A stretch of DNA of 64,000 bases, taken from positions 1-64,000 of the forward strand of contig JAWKZS010000018.1 of the NCBI GenBank assembly GCA_041395845.1, in the 5' to 3' direction. How positions within the stretch are numbered: the stretch's first letter is position 1; every line of letters begins with the position of its first letter. Below, piece after piece: positions 32,531 to 41,764 of this stretch. Made by a program: the position numbers and the translations under genes. This DNA comes from Ch67 sp041395845 (lineage in GTDB: Bacteria > Pseudomonadota > Gammaproteobacteria > Pseudomonadales > Ketobacteraceae). The notes below the pieces were generated by a model that was given only the letters and a program-made list of their open reading frames with translations, searched no databases and had not been told where the DNA came from.

Positions 32531-35203
32531 TTACAACTTTTTGATTACGTAAACGATATCTTCATCCTGCTCGTGATCGCGGATGTCGAATCCCAGACTG
32601 CGGGCGAGTTTGCGCATGCCGGTGTTGTCTTTCAACACGATACCGTCCATGTATTTGAGGCCCTTGGCACGCGCCGCTTCGATCAGCAGCTCCATTAATT
32701 TATAACCGATTCCTGTGCGCTGCCATTGATCTGAAACAACCACAGCGAACTCACAGCTGATGCCATCGGGATTGATGACATAGCGGCTGATACCGATCTC
32801 CTTGCTCTTGCCCTGCTCCTGCACCATCGCCACCAGGGCCAGCTCGCGGTGATAATCGATCTGGGTAAACCGCGCCAGCATTTCCGGCGTGACATTTTTT
32901 ACATTGTGCATGAAACGATAGTAGCGGGATTGCTGCGATAGCCCTTCGATAAACGCCCGCTCCAGCTCGGCATCTTCCGGACGGATGGGACGGACGACAA
33001 TATCGGTACCATTGCGCAGCTGCAGCGTGGTTTCCAGATCGCTTGGATAGGGATGGATCGCCATATGATCGTAGTGACGCTGGGCCGCCGGAATGTAATC
33101 CACTTCAATCACTGCATCGAGTACCAGCGCCCGCTTGTCGTCGAGCACCAGCGGGTTGATATCCAGACTGCGAATCCACGGCAACTCACTGGCCATTTCG
33201 GAAATGCGCAGGATGATGCTTTCCAGTTCCGAACGTTTGGCTTCGGGCATATTTCGATAATGCTTGAGCATGCGCGACACCTTGGGGCTGTCCACCAGCG
33301 CCGACGCCAGCACTGTATTCAGGGGTGGCAGACTGATGGCGATATCTTTCAGAACTTCCACCATCGCGCCACCATGACCGAACACGATGACCGGACCAAA
33401 CACTGAATCATGCTTGATCCCCAGCAGCAGTTCACGGTTCGCACTCGACGTGACCATGTGCTCGACGATGACGCCTTCGAGCCGTGCATCGGGCATCCTT
33501 GCCTGCACGTCTTCCACCAGTTTCTTGTAGGCGGAACGCACGGCCTGCGCATTGACGACATTGAGGGTTACGCCATCCACGTCGGCCTTGTGCACGATGT
33601 CTGGCGAATTGATTTTCAGCACCACGGGAAAACCGACGGATTCCGCCGCCACCAGCGCTTCGTTGGGCGTACGCGCCACCCAGGAAGGATTCACTGGAAT
33701 ATTGAATGCCCGCAGGACAGCGCGGGATTCCATCTGGTTGAGCACCTTGCGCCCTTCCTGCAGCACGCCTTCGATAATCAGCTCGGCCCCTTCGATATCC
33801 GGTGGCTGGCTGTGCTCCAGGGCCGCTGGTGCCTGCAGCAGAAAGGTACGGTTGCGTTGATAGGTCACCAGGTAATGGGCGGCCTTGACTGCATTTTCCG
33901 GCGAGGAAAACACCGGGATACCCTTTTCCTGCAGCGATCGTTTAATACTATGCACCTTGTCGCCACCCATGCAGGCAGCCACGACCGGCTTGTAGCTTTT
34001 CTTCTGGATCGAGACGATACGCTCTTCGAAATCGGGCATCACCTTGCCTTTCGGCGGTGTGATGATCAGGATCAGAAAATCCACGCCGGGATCGGTCGCG
34101 ATCAGCTCACAGGCCTGTAGAAACTGCTCACCGAGTTCGAATCCACCGCTGTACACCGGGTTATCCGACGATTCGATGCTGGACAACGTTGCCAGCGTGG
34201 CGGATTTTTCCGGGCTCAGTTGCGCCAGCGGCAGATGCAGATCGTGGGCAAGGTCGCAGGCCATCATCGCGGGGCCGTTGCCGTGGGACAGGATGGCGAT
34301 GCGCTCGCCCCGCATCAGGCGATGGATGGGAAAAGCCCGCGCCGCCAGAAACAGATCCGTCAGCGAATATGCGCGCACGATGCCGGCCCGTTCCAGCACT
34401 GCATTGAAAATATAATCGTTGCCGACCAGCGCACCGGTGTGTGACGTGGTGTGGTCCGGCGTTTCAATATGACGGCCACTCTTCAGCACGATGACCGGTT
34501 TACTGCGGGCCGCGCCGCGCAATCCCGACAGGAAACTGCGGGCATCCTTGATGCCTTCGGCGTAAAACAGGATACATTCGGTCTGCTGATCGATGACCAG
34601 ATAATCCAGGATATCGCCGGTGGTGACACTGGCCGCCTGTTCCAGCGAGATGATGGTGGAAAAGCCAACACCGGCGGACACTGCCCAGTCGGTGACGGCG
34701 CGGCAGATCGCACCGGAATGGGAAATCAGTGCGATGTTGCCGGAGCGGATCTCGCCCCGATCCAGCGTTGCGCGAATTCCGACGTTGGGGCGCGCAAATC
34801 CATAACAGTCCGGCCCCCACATGCGGATGCCACGGCGCTCCGCAATCTTGGCCAGGTTGTCGACGAACTGGCGCCGCAGGAAACCTTCACGATCATCCAG
34901 GTGGGACAGCACAACGACGGAATCGATACCCACGTCGCCGCAGCGCTCCAGCTGTTCGGCAATCATGGTATCCGGTGTCACGATGATCGCCAGATCCACC
35001 CGGCCGGGCACCTGATCAATGGTGGCGAAACTGCGGTTGGCAAACAGGCCGCGCTGACGTGGATTCACCAGCCAGATCTTGCCCTTGAATTCTTCCTTCA
35101 GTCGTTCGAACAGGCGCACATCCACCGAATCGCTGCGCTCACCGGCACCGATGACGGCGATGGTCTGGGGATCGAAAAAGTGAGTGAGGTAATGCTTTTT
35201 CAT
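32531..35203 (-). CDS. Bifunctional acyl-CoA synthetase (NDP-forming)/GNAT acetyltransferase, Pat-like
   Basis: This fusion of about 890 residues has a CoA-binding Rossmann domain (from DPQTIAVIGAGERSDS, about 10-130), ligase/CoA domains (about 150-450), an ATP-grasp domain (about 480-690) and a C-terminal GNAT domain (about 720-890, with WQRTGIGYKLMELLIEAAR). It matches Pat/PatZ-type protein lysine acetyltransferases that modify enzymes such as acetyl-CoA synthetase. Unlike what I recall for enterobacterial PatZ, the SHTG motif holding the phosphohistidine of true ADP-forming synthetases is kept (His255). ATG 35203 is chosen over 35230 because a -10 element ends only 12 bases from the latter. 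The deacetylase gene follows after 5 bases. Confidence 0.87.
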   Translation of the reverse strand: MKKHYLTHFFDPQTIAVIGAGERSDSVDVRLFERLKEEFKGKIWLVNPRQRGLFANRSFATIDQVPGRVDLAIIVTPDTMIAEQLERCGDVGIDSVVVLSHLDDREGFLRRQFVDNLAKIAERRGIRMWGPDCYGFARPNVGIRATLDRGEIRSGNIALISHSGAICRAVTDWAVSAGVGFSTIISLEQAASVTTGDILDYLVIDQQTECILFYAEGIKDARSFLSGLRGAARSKPVIVLKSGRHIETPDHTTSHTGALVGNDYIFNAVLERAGIVRAYSLTDLFLAARAFPIHRLMRGERIAILSHGNGPAMMACDLAHDLHLPLAQLSPEKSATLATLSSIESSDNPVYSGGFELGEQFLQACELIATDPGVDFLILIITPPKGKVMPDFEERIVSIQKKSYKPVVAACMGGDKVHSIKRSLQEKGIPVFSSPENAVKAAHYLVTYQRNRTFLLQAPAALEHSQPPDIEGAELIIEGVLQEGRKVLNQMESRAVLRAFNIPVNPSWVARTPNEALVAAESVGFPVVLKINSPDIVHKADVDGVTLNVVNAQAVRSAYKKLVEDVQARMPDARLEGVIVEHMVTSSANRELLLGIKHDSVFGPVIVFGHGGAMVEVLKDIAISLPPLNTVLASALVDSPKVSRMLKHYRNMPEAKRSELESIILRISEMASELPWIRSLDINPLVLDDKRALVLDAVIEVDYIPAAQRHYDHMAIHPYPSDLETTLQLRNGTDIVVRPIRPEDAELERAFIEGLSQQSRYYRFMHNVKNVTPEMLARFTQIDYHRELALVAMVQEQGKSKEIGISRYVINPDGISCEFAVVVSDQWQRTGIGYKLMELLIEAARAKGLKYMDGIVLKDNTGMRKLARSLGFDIRDHEQDEDIVYVIKKL

Positions 35204-35241
35204 CACGGAAGGAGTCCTGTTGCCGGGCATGAACAGTGTTC

Positions 35242-35247
35242 ATTATA
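35242..35247 (-). promoter_or_regulatory. -10 element upstream of the Pat-like gene
   Basis: A consensus TATAAT on the minus strand; no good -35 is visible. An 11-base palindrome GAACACTGTTC sits next to it at about the expected transcription start. Confidence 0.45.
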
Positions 35248-35293
35248 TGCAACGGATGTGAACTCCACATGATGCGGGACAAATATTGGGCGA

Positions 35294-37386
35294 TTACTGT
35301 GCAACCAGCGCCGCCATGGCGTCCCGCAGCGCCGCGCGAATCTGTTTTTGTCCGCTGTAGTTTTCAGCAGCAATCAGCGCGGGCCAACGCTGTTTCTGCA
35401 GAATTTTGCCGATCACCAGGGATTGCTGTGCCACCGTTAGCTGGCGCAAGTGGCCGGCCTGCATCCCGCGCACGGTGGCCCGGTACAGTGCCGCTGCCGC
35501 ATTTTCGTAGGTTTTCACGCCGGCCAGAAACTGGTTAAGGTCGATCTGGTCCCCGGGTGACAACGGCTCATCTTCCACAAATTGGGCATGCTGCCAGGCA
35601 TTGACGACCAGCGTCGCAGGCCATGGCACCGGCGTATCGGCCAGACTATAGGGAAACGTATGTTCGAAGCGTGTCCGGGCGGCCGCATACAGCGCCTGCC
35701 CCTGCCGGTTGATCGGCCGCAGCACCACGGCGGGATAGGCGCCACTGGTGGCTTCCCGGTTGATCCCCACCCGCACGGTATGAAATCCGCACTGGTGCCA
35801 GAACGCCAGCACGTCGTCGCTAGCGGCAAACACCGATCCCAGCAGGGCGACACCATCACCCCTGGCCAGCTGCTCCAGCTGTTGCAACAGCCAGCGCCCG
35901 ACGCCATGCCGCTGCCATTGGCTGTGCACGGCAATGCGCACCACTCGCCAGGATTTTTCCCGCAATGCGTCAGCGACATTCAGATGGACGGCCAGCGACT
36001 GGGCCAGCACATGCCCATGGGGCCGGCGCCGGCCTTCGATAATCGCATCGCACAATGCCGGGGGCAGCCTCCCCTCCTCGGCCACCATGACCACCGCGAT
36101 GACCTGATGCTGATGTTCGGCAACCCAGGTGCGCATATTGGGGCCGTCCAGCAGGGTGCGCGCGTCACTGGGACGGGTGCGGTAATGGGCGGACACCAGC
36201 AGACCGTGGACGCCGCGCAGCAACGTTTCGTCAATCCGGTTCAGTTCAGGCGTGATTTCCCGCAGAGTCAGATCAGGCGGGCCGCTGACCGGGGCGACGG
36301 CGGTTCGGCACAGGCATTCAGCAGCAGCCAGTCATTCACAAAGCCGTCGAGCGGATCATCGTGATCCCAGCGCAAGGGCTGCTCAAGCTTCAGCAACAGC
36401 CAGCCGGAAAATTCCTGATCCAGATGACGAGAAAAACGCAGCAGGAAACCCTGACCGGTACCTTCGTAACCTTGCACGGTCGTCGCCAGCACCACCCACC
36501 GATAATGCTGCAACAGCGGCAGCAACAGCGCCGGGGCCAGTGCGGCCGCCTCGTCCACCAGGATCACGTCGGCCTCGGGCAGGGTCTGTACCAGGGCATC
36601 CGGTGCAAAAAAAGCAGGCGCGGCCCGATCATCCGTCGCGGCAAAGCGCAGCAGGGTTTCAGCCGCCTCGGGACGGGGCGCTGTCACACAGACGCGATAG
36701 CCCTGGTCCTGCAGTTGCGCGGCTACCATACCCAGCGCAGCCGATTTGCCCCGGCCACGATCCGCCTGCACGACCACCGGTGCACAGTGTCGTGATGCCA
36801 CGCGCTGCACAATGGACGCGATGACCTCGGCCTGCCCTGGCGTGGCGGTCGGCTGCGCTGCCGGGGATTGTGATGGGGGCACGCTGAGCGGCGGCAGCGG
36901 CACTGCGGCGGAGTGCCGGACCACCCGTGAATCGGTGGCCCACAGGCGGGCGGAACGGGCCAGAAAATGCCGGCGCACGCCACCAACGCCAAAAGGCTCC
37001 ACCGTGAGGCGCTGGTACTCCGGATCATCGAACGCCGTCCACTCCTCCAGCGGTGGCGCCAACAGGATCAGCCAGCCCCCAGCACGGACACAGCCAGCCA
37101 GCGCGGCAACCGCATCCACCGCCAGGCCGCTGAAAAGATCCACCACGACTGCGTCCGCCTCGCGCCCAAGTTCGTGATTGGCTTTGCCGGCGGGCAGCAC
37201 CCAGGCCTTGTCCGGGGCACGTGACGACAGCCAGAGCACATCCAGATCCTGTTTGGACTGCCACGCCATCACACAGGCCAGCGTATCGTCTGCCGAACCG
37301 GTGACCAGCACAGGTTTCCGCCAGCGCATCTGGCCGGGCGGCGCAGATCTGCCTGACGGCATGTCCGGCGGAATGTTCGGGTTCAT
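35294..37386 (-). pseudogene. tmcA: tRNA(Met) cytidine acetyltransferase TmcA, frameshifted
   Basis: TmcA makes N4-acetylcytidine at the wobble base of elongator tRNA-Met. The upstream part holds the helicase-like RNA-binding/ATPase module with Walker A ADRGRGKSAALG and Walker B ILVDEAAA. The downstream part holds the GNAT domain (RIAVHSQWQRHGVGRWLL) and C-terminal tRNA-binding region. The two are in different frames: adding one C to the minus-strand CCCC at 36293-36296 joins them as PVSGPPDLTLREITPEL, giving about 697 residues, close to E. coli TmcA (671). As read, one frame stops at 36268 and the other reopens at 36223. ATG 37386 is chosen over TTG 37392. A sequencing error is quite possible. 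Confidence 0.85.
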
Positions 37387-37441
37387 TGCCAAAAATTACC
37401 TATACTGGTTAAGAAAGCGGTTTGACGGGCAGAATTTTCGC

Positions 37442-38164
37442 ATGGATAAGAACTACAGCAAGCGCATTCGTTACGAATTTATCTTCAAGTCAGGGGAGGA
37501 ATTCCAGTACCAGATCGATCTGGATCCGGAGCGGCTGGAACACCCTGCCCCCGTGGGCAATCCGCCGGAATGGGCGCGACTGGATGTGGAAAAGTGTTCG
37601 ATCTGCCCCCTCAAGTCGTCTGTGAGCGAGTACTGTCCCCTGGCATCACGTATCGCCCCCGTGCTGAGCTTCAGCCCCCATTCGGCGTTCGAATCCGTAC
37701 AGGTGCGGGTCCACAAGGACAACATGACCATCGAAAGCCATACCACCGTGCAGGATGCCTACCGCTCCCTGATCGGCCTGATCATGGCCAGCAGTGGCTG
37801 CCCCCATACCGGCTTTTTCAAGCCGATGGCGTGGTTCCACCTGCCCTTTGCCACCCAGGACGAAACCCTGTTCCGTGCCTGCGCCACCTTCCTGTTCTTC
37901 CAGTTTTTTGACCCGGTGGAACCGGAAGCGGAAAGCCACTTTTCCGATCTGAAGCAGGTGTATGAAAACATTCACGTCGTGAACCAGCATATCGCCAGGC
38001 GTCTGCGTCAGGCCTCGGCATCGGAATCCGCCATCAACGCGGTGACCATTCTCGACATCTTCGCCCAGTCCATTCTGCCGACCCTCAACCAGTCGCTGCA
38101 GCAGCTGGAATTCCTGTTCAAGCCCCATATCAACGAACTGAATTTCGAAATGCCCAAGGAATGA
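37442..38164 (+). CDS. Uncharacterised protein (possibly DUF6901-like)
   Basis: This 240-residue soluble protein has no motif I can assign with certainty. Its N-terminus (KNYSKRIRYEFIFKSGEEFQ) resembles short uncharacterised proteobacterial proteins that I loosely associate with DUF6901. A cysteine cluster CSICPLKSSVSEYCPLA could bind metal. A long amphipathic helix follows in the last third, around HVVNQHIARRLRQ. ATG 37442 is the only start between the divergent tmcA gene and the conserved body. A TATACT sits 35 bases upstream. It precedes the DISM-GGDEF gene on the same strand by 25 bases. Confidence 0.65.
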   Translation: MDKNYSKRIRYEFIFKSGEEFQYQIDLDPERLEHPAPVGNPPEWARLDVEKCSICPLKSSVSEYCPLASRIAPVLSFSPHSAFESVQVRVHKDNMTIESHTTVQDAYRSLIGLIMASSGCPHTGFFKPMAWFHLPFATQDETLFRACATFLFFQFFDPVEPEAESHFSDLKQVYENIHVVNQHIARRLRQASASESAINAVTILDIFAQSILPTLNQSLQQLEFLFKPHINELNFEMPKE

Positions 38165-38189
38165 TGCGGGCGCAAGGCGCCACTGGACC

Positions 38190-39798
38190 ATGACCGTGAA
38201 AAACTGTGCATCTATATTGCTGGGCATTCTCACAAGTTGGCTACTGAGCACAGTGGTTCAGGCGGCTCAGGCCACGGCGCTGATCGAACTGACGGCGGCA
38301 CAGGAATATTTCCTGCCCCAGGGCCTGCCGGCGTTGAGTGTCACGGCGGGCAGCAACCCCATTACCACGGTGCCAGATATCAATCAGCCGGCCGTAACCG
38401 CGGATGACGCCACGGCACCCGGCGCTTACTGGATCACCTTCACCGTCAGAAACAGCACTCAGGAACAGGAATGGATGCTGGATGTGAGCCATGCCCTGTT
38501 GCAACGGATTGTCGTGCACAGCATTGCCGGCACCAACCACCAGACCGAGCAGCAGGGATTTGCCAAGGACTGGCCATTCGACCTGCGCTATGGCACCCGT
38601 CTGCATCTGGCCGCAAGGGATGTCACCCAGGTCTGGATCTATCTGGAAAGCCCCTATCCCATGGGACAGCCGATTTTTTCGCTCCTGCCAGCGACAGACT
38701 ATCAGGCGAAATCATCCAGCTACTCCATGCAGCTGATGATCATTCTGGGAGCCCTGGTCATCCTGGCGCTTTATCAGCTGGTGATTTTCATCCCGACCCG
38801 CGATCCTGTGTACCTGTGGTCAGCGCTGATGCAACCTGAGTGCCACCATTGCCTGGGCTGCCCAATGCAAAGCCCTGCTGTACGGTACCGGTCTGGGATT
38901 GCACTGGCAGTGGCTGTTTCTGCCCCTGTTCCTGTCAACCACCGCTGCCATGCAGTTCGCCCGCCACTATCTGCGTGTGCATTATCCGCACCCGCTGGCC
39001 TATGCGCTCGATGGTCTGGCGATTGTCATGCTGCTGGTTGCCGTCCTGGCACCGCTGCTGCTGTCGGTAAACCTGTACCCATGGCTGCTGTCGAAACTGC
39101 TGGTCATCAGTCTGTTGATTCTGGTGGCGGCAGGCGTGTGGCGCGGCCAGAAACAGCTGGCTGATCTGCGCTTCTATCTGAGTGGCTGTGGTCTGCTGCT
39201 GATCGGTGGCCTGTTCTATCTGCTCAATGATGTGCTGTCCCTGCAACTCATCGAAAACGGCATCCTGGCCGCAGCACGCCTGCAGTTACTGGCCATGGTG
39301 CTACTGATGCTGGGACTGATCGACCGCATGAGCCTGGTTCGGCGGGAACGCTCCCAGCAGATTCAGCGTACCGGCACCGATCCGATCACCGGGCTGCCGA
39401 ACCGTCCCGCTTTCGAACGGGATGTGCGCGCCTGGGAGGCCTACTGCAAGGAAGGCATCATGAAGGATTTCTATCTGAGCTTCTTCGAAATCCGCAACCT
39501 GCAGGAACTGAACCGGGCCCGCGGCCGCAAGGAAGGCGATCGCCTGCTCAAGCTGGTGGGACAGTGGCTGTTACAACAGACCGGCGAACATAACGTTTAT
39601 CGGGTGGGCGGCAATGAATTACTGGCGCTGACCCAACGCAATATCCGCTGGGATCTGGCAGGCCTGGAAAAATTCCTGCGTCAGGAAGGCTTTCGCGACA
39701 CCGACATCGGCGTCGGCAGCAGCTGCTTCACCGAAAGCACCGGACGCTCCAGCCTGCTGAAAATGGCAGACGACCGTTTGCAGCGCCCTCCCCGCTGA
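38190..39798 (+). pseudogene. 7TMR-DISM membrane protein with degenerate GGDEF domain, frameshifted
   Basis: In order the gene encodes a signal peptide (LTSWLLSTVVQA), a periplasmic DISM-type ligand-binding domain (about 30-175), seven predicted membrane helices (about 180-380), and a GGDEF-like domain that begins DPITGLPNRPAF. The active-site motif reads RVGGNELLAL, so the catalytic GG(D/E)EF is GGNEL and cyclase activity is unlikely. The frame breaks after the first membrane helix: removing one C at 38835-38836 gives ALMQLSATIAWAAQ and a single protein of 535 residues. As read, the first frame runs to 39164 and the second opens at 38899. It may act as a receptor only. FapA is convergent, 5 bases away. 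Confidence 0.78.
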
Positions 39799-39803
39799 GG
39801 CAG

Positions 39804-41540
39804 TCAATTCAGCGTAAAGTATCCTACCCGCGATTCCTTCACCCGGACGCGGCAGACTTTCTTTTCTTCTTTCACGGTTTCAGTAAATTCGCCAAAACTC
39901 AGACTCACGCCTGGATAAAGCTCCTTGTGGATATCGACGAAAAGCTCCTCAAGAATCGCCGCGTGCTCTTTCTGCAGCCGCGCGCGACGCTGCTTCAGGT
40001 TTTCGATCTCTGCGGCGAAGTGCGATATGGTGTTCTGGATTTTCTGCAGCTGTTCGGCCGCTTCCGCCGTCGCCTTTTTACCTTCAAGATTCTGCAGGGC
40101 CATCTGCATGCCGCGAATGACCTTGACCCGTTCCGTCACTTCATCATTGACCGCCCGGATTTCTTCCAGCTCTGAAGCAAACCGTTCGCGGAAATCCACT
40201 TCGGTGGGAATGTAGGACGGGGCACCGAGCGTATTACACTCAAGTGACTGCATCGGCAGGATTCTGCCGCCGATAATCTTACCGTCATTGCGGCTGGCAC
40301 CGACTACCTCGATGGCTTTTCCGCGTACCACACAGTGCATCAGGTGCTTGCCGATCATCACGTTGCCACCGGCCTCGATATCAGCGTACTGCGCATAGGC
40401 GCACTGAAAATTCTCGCCGCAACTCAGACGCGCCGAATGCAGGTGGACTTCGCCATCACCGTCTTTCTCGGTGGATTGACGCCCCAGCACGCCCTTGCCA
40501 ATCACCAGATTACGGCCGGCCGACACACTGGCAGACTCGACAAAATCCCGGATAATCACATCACCAGTGGCCTTCACGGAAAAACCTTCCTTCACGGAGC
40601 CCTGAATCAGCACGGTCCCGTCGAAGGTGATATTCCCCGTGGTCAAATCCACATCCTTGATAACATAAGCGTCCGCCACCATCAGGCCTGCACCGGCGCG
40701 CACCGCCACGCCGGTACGGGCGGCGCGCAATACATCGGGATTGTCCGGATCGAGTTCGGTACCTTCACCCACGGTGAGCGCACGATCCGCCGGCTCGGTT
40801 GCCGCGACCGCCTCACCCAGCACATTGATCCCTGGTTCTCCCTTCACCGCAGGCGTACGCAAAATCAGCACATCCCCTGCTTTTACCAGCGGAATCTCGC
40901 CAAAATCATGCATGTCGACCGTGCCATCGTCCCGCAGCAACGGCTGATTCAGGCGATCCTGTACCGGCTCCACGTGGAATTCCAGCACGGCCTGACGGCT
41001 CTCGCCGGGGCGCGTCCCCACCGCCACACACTCCTTGATCCGGCTGCCCGGTGGCAGAGACTCGATCCGGGCATCCAGACCTTCCAGCACATCGGTGCGG
41101 ATGCCGGTCGTCACACTGGCATCCTTGAGCTGGGAAAGCAGTTCGCTGGCGTCAGGATTGCGCCCGCCAAAAGCGGTTTCCAGTACCAGAAAAGCCTGCA
41201 TGCGGTCATCGCTGATTTCAACGCTGATATGGGCATCGCGCCTTTCGGCTATCACTAACGAAACGGTCTGTGCCTGTGCGGAGTTTGCGGCGTTATCTGC
41301 GGGTTCGGGATTATCTGCTGCGGTGGGTTCTGGCTGGCGCTGACGCTGCTCCTGCTGCAGCTTGCGAAAGATCTTGCAGGCTTTTTCCAGGCTTTGGGGA
41401 TTGAGATAGTAGCGCCGAAACTCTGTTTGCCTGAACAACTGGGACAGCTGGGCCTCGTCCACAGCATCCTGACCAATACCGCGAATGCTCAACGTTATCT
41501 TGTCCCCGTCAGTCGACGGTTCGAACCGGATGTCAGGCAT
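39804..41540 (-). CDS. FapA/DUF342-domain protein
   Basis: This 578-residue protein of the FapA ('flagellar assembly protein A', DUF342) family has an N-terminal domain, a central right-handed beta-helix-like region of repeated polar motifs (GNITFDGTVLIQGSVKEGFSV, SASVSAGRNLVIGKG, ADIEAGGNVMIGK) and a C-terminal coiled coil (about 430-530). Homologues affect flagellation or polar localisation in vibrios, though the family also occurs outside flagellar loci. Its gene is divergent from the flagellin-protease gene, with 224 bases between them. No other flagellar genes are in the window. Confidence 0.85.
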   Translation of the reverse strand: MPDIRFEPSTDGDKITLSIRGIGQDAVDEAQLSQLFRQTEFRRYYLNPQSLEKACKIFRKLQQEQRQRQPEPTAADNPEPADNAANSAQAQTVSLVIAERRDAHISVEISDDRMQAFLVLETAFGGRNPDASELLSQLKDASVTTGIRTDVLEGLDARIESLPPGSRIKECVAVGTRPGESRQAVLEFHVEPVQDRLNQPLLRDDGTVDMHDFGEIPLVKAGDVLILRTPAVKGEPGINVLGEAVAATEPADRALTVGEGTELDPDNPDVLRAARTGVAVRAGAGLMVADAYVIKDVDLTTGNITFDGTVLIQGSVKEGFSVKATGDVIIRDFVESASVSAGRNLVIGKGVLGRQSTEKDGDGEVHLHSARLSCGENFQCAYAQYADIEAGGNVMIGKHLMHCVVRGKAIEVVGASRNDGKIIGGRILPMQSLECNTLGAPSYIPTEVDFRERFASELEEIRAVNDEVTERVKVIRGMQMALQNLEGKKATAEAAEQLQKIQNTISHFAAEIENLKQRRARLQKEHAAILEELFVDIHKELYPGVSLSFGEFTETVKEEKKVCRVRVKESRVGYFTLN

Positions 41541-41700
41541 ATCCCCTCCAGGCGGCCCAGCGGGATCGCATTACGAAGCTACGAATAAAGTATAGTCAAC
41601 TCGCTGAATAAACATCAAAAAATACCAACTGCGCTTTCAGCACAAACTAAGAAGATCTTGATACCTTCTTTCTCAGTCCATTTTGTTCTAATGCCGCCTC

Positions 41701-41727
41701 TCAACCTGGTGATATGTCCGCCGATAT
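41701..41727 (+). promoter_or_regulatory. Sigma-28 (FliA)-like promoter of the flagellin-protease gene
   Basis: TCAA-N15-GCCGATAT matches the flagellar class III consensus TAAA-N15-GCCGATAA at 10 of 12 bases. Transcription would start about 30 bases before the ATG at 41765. Confidence 0.65.
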
Positions 41728-41764
41728 AACGACGAAGGTGGTTGCAAGCTCAAAAGGGACGTTC

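Noticed and set aside
36260..36310. Programmed ribosomal frameshifting as explanation for the five split genes
   Set aside because: The break sites share no slippery heptamer or downstream structure, the genes are unrelated, and none of these families is known to use recoding.
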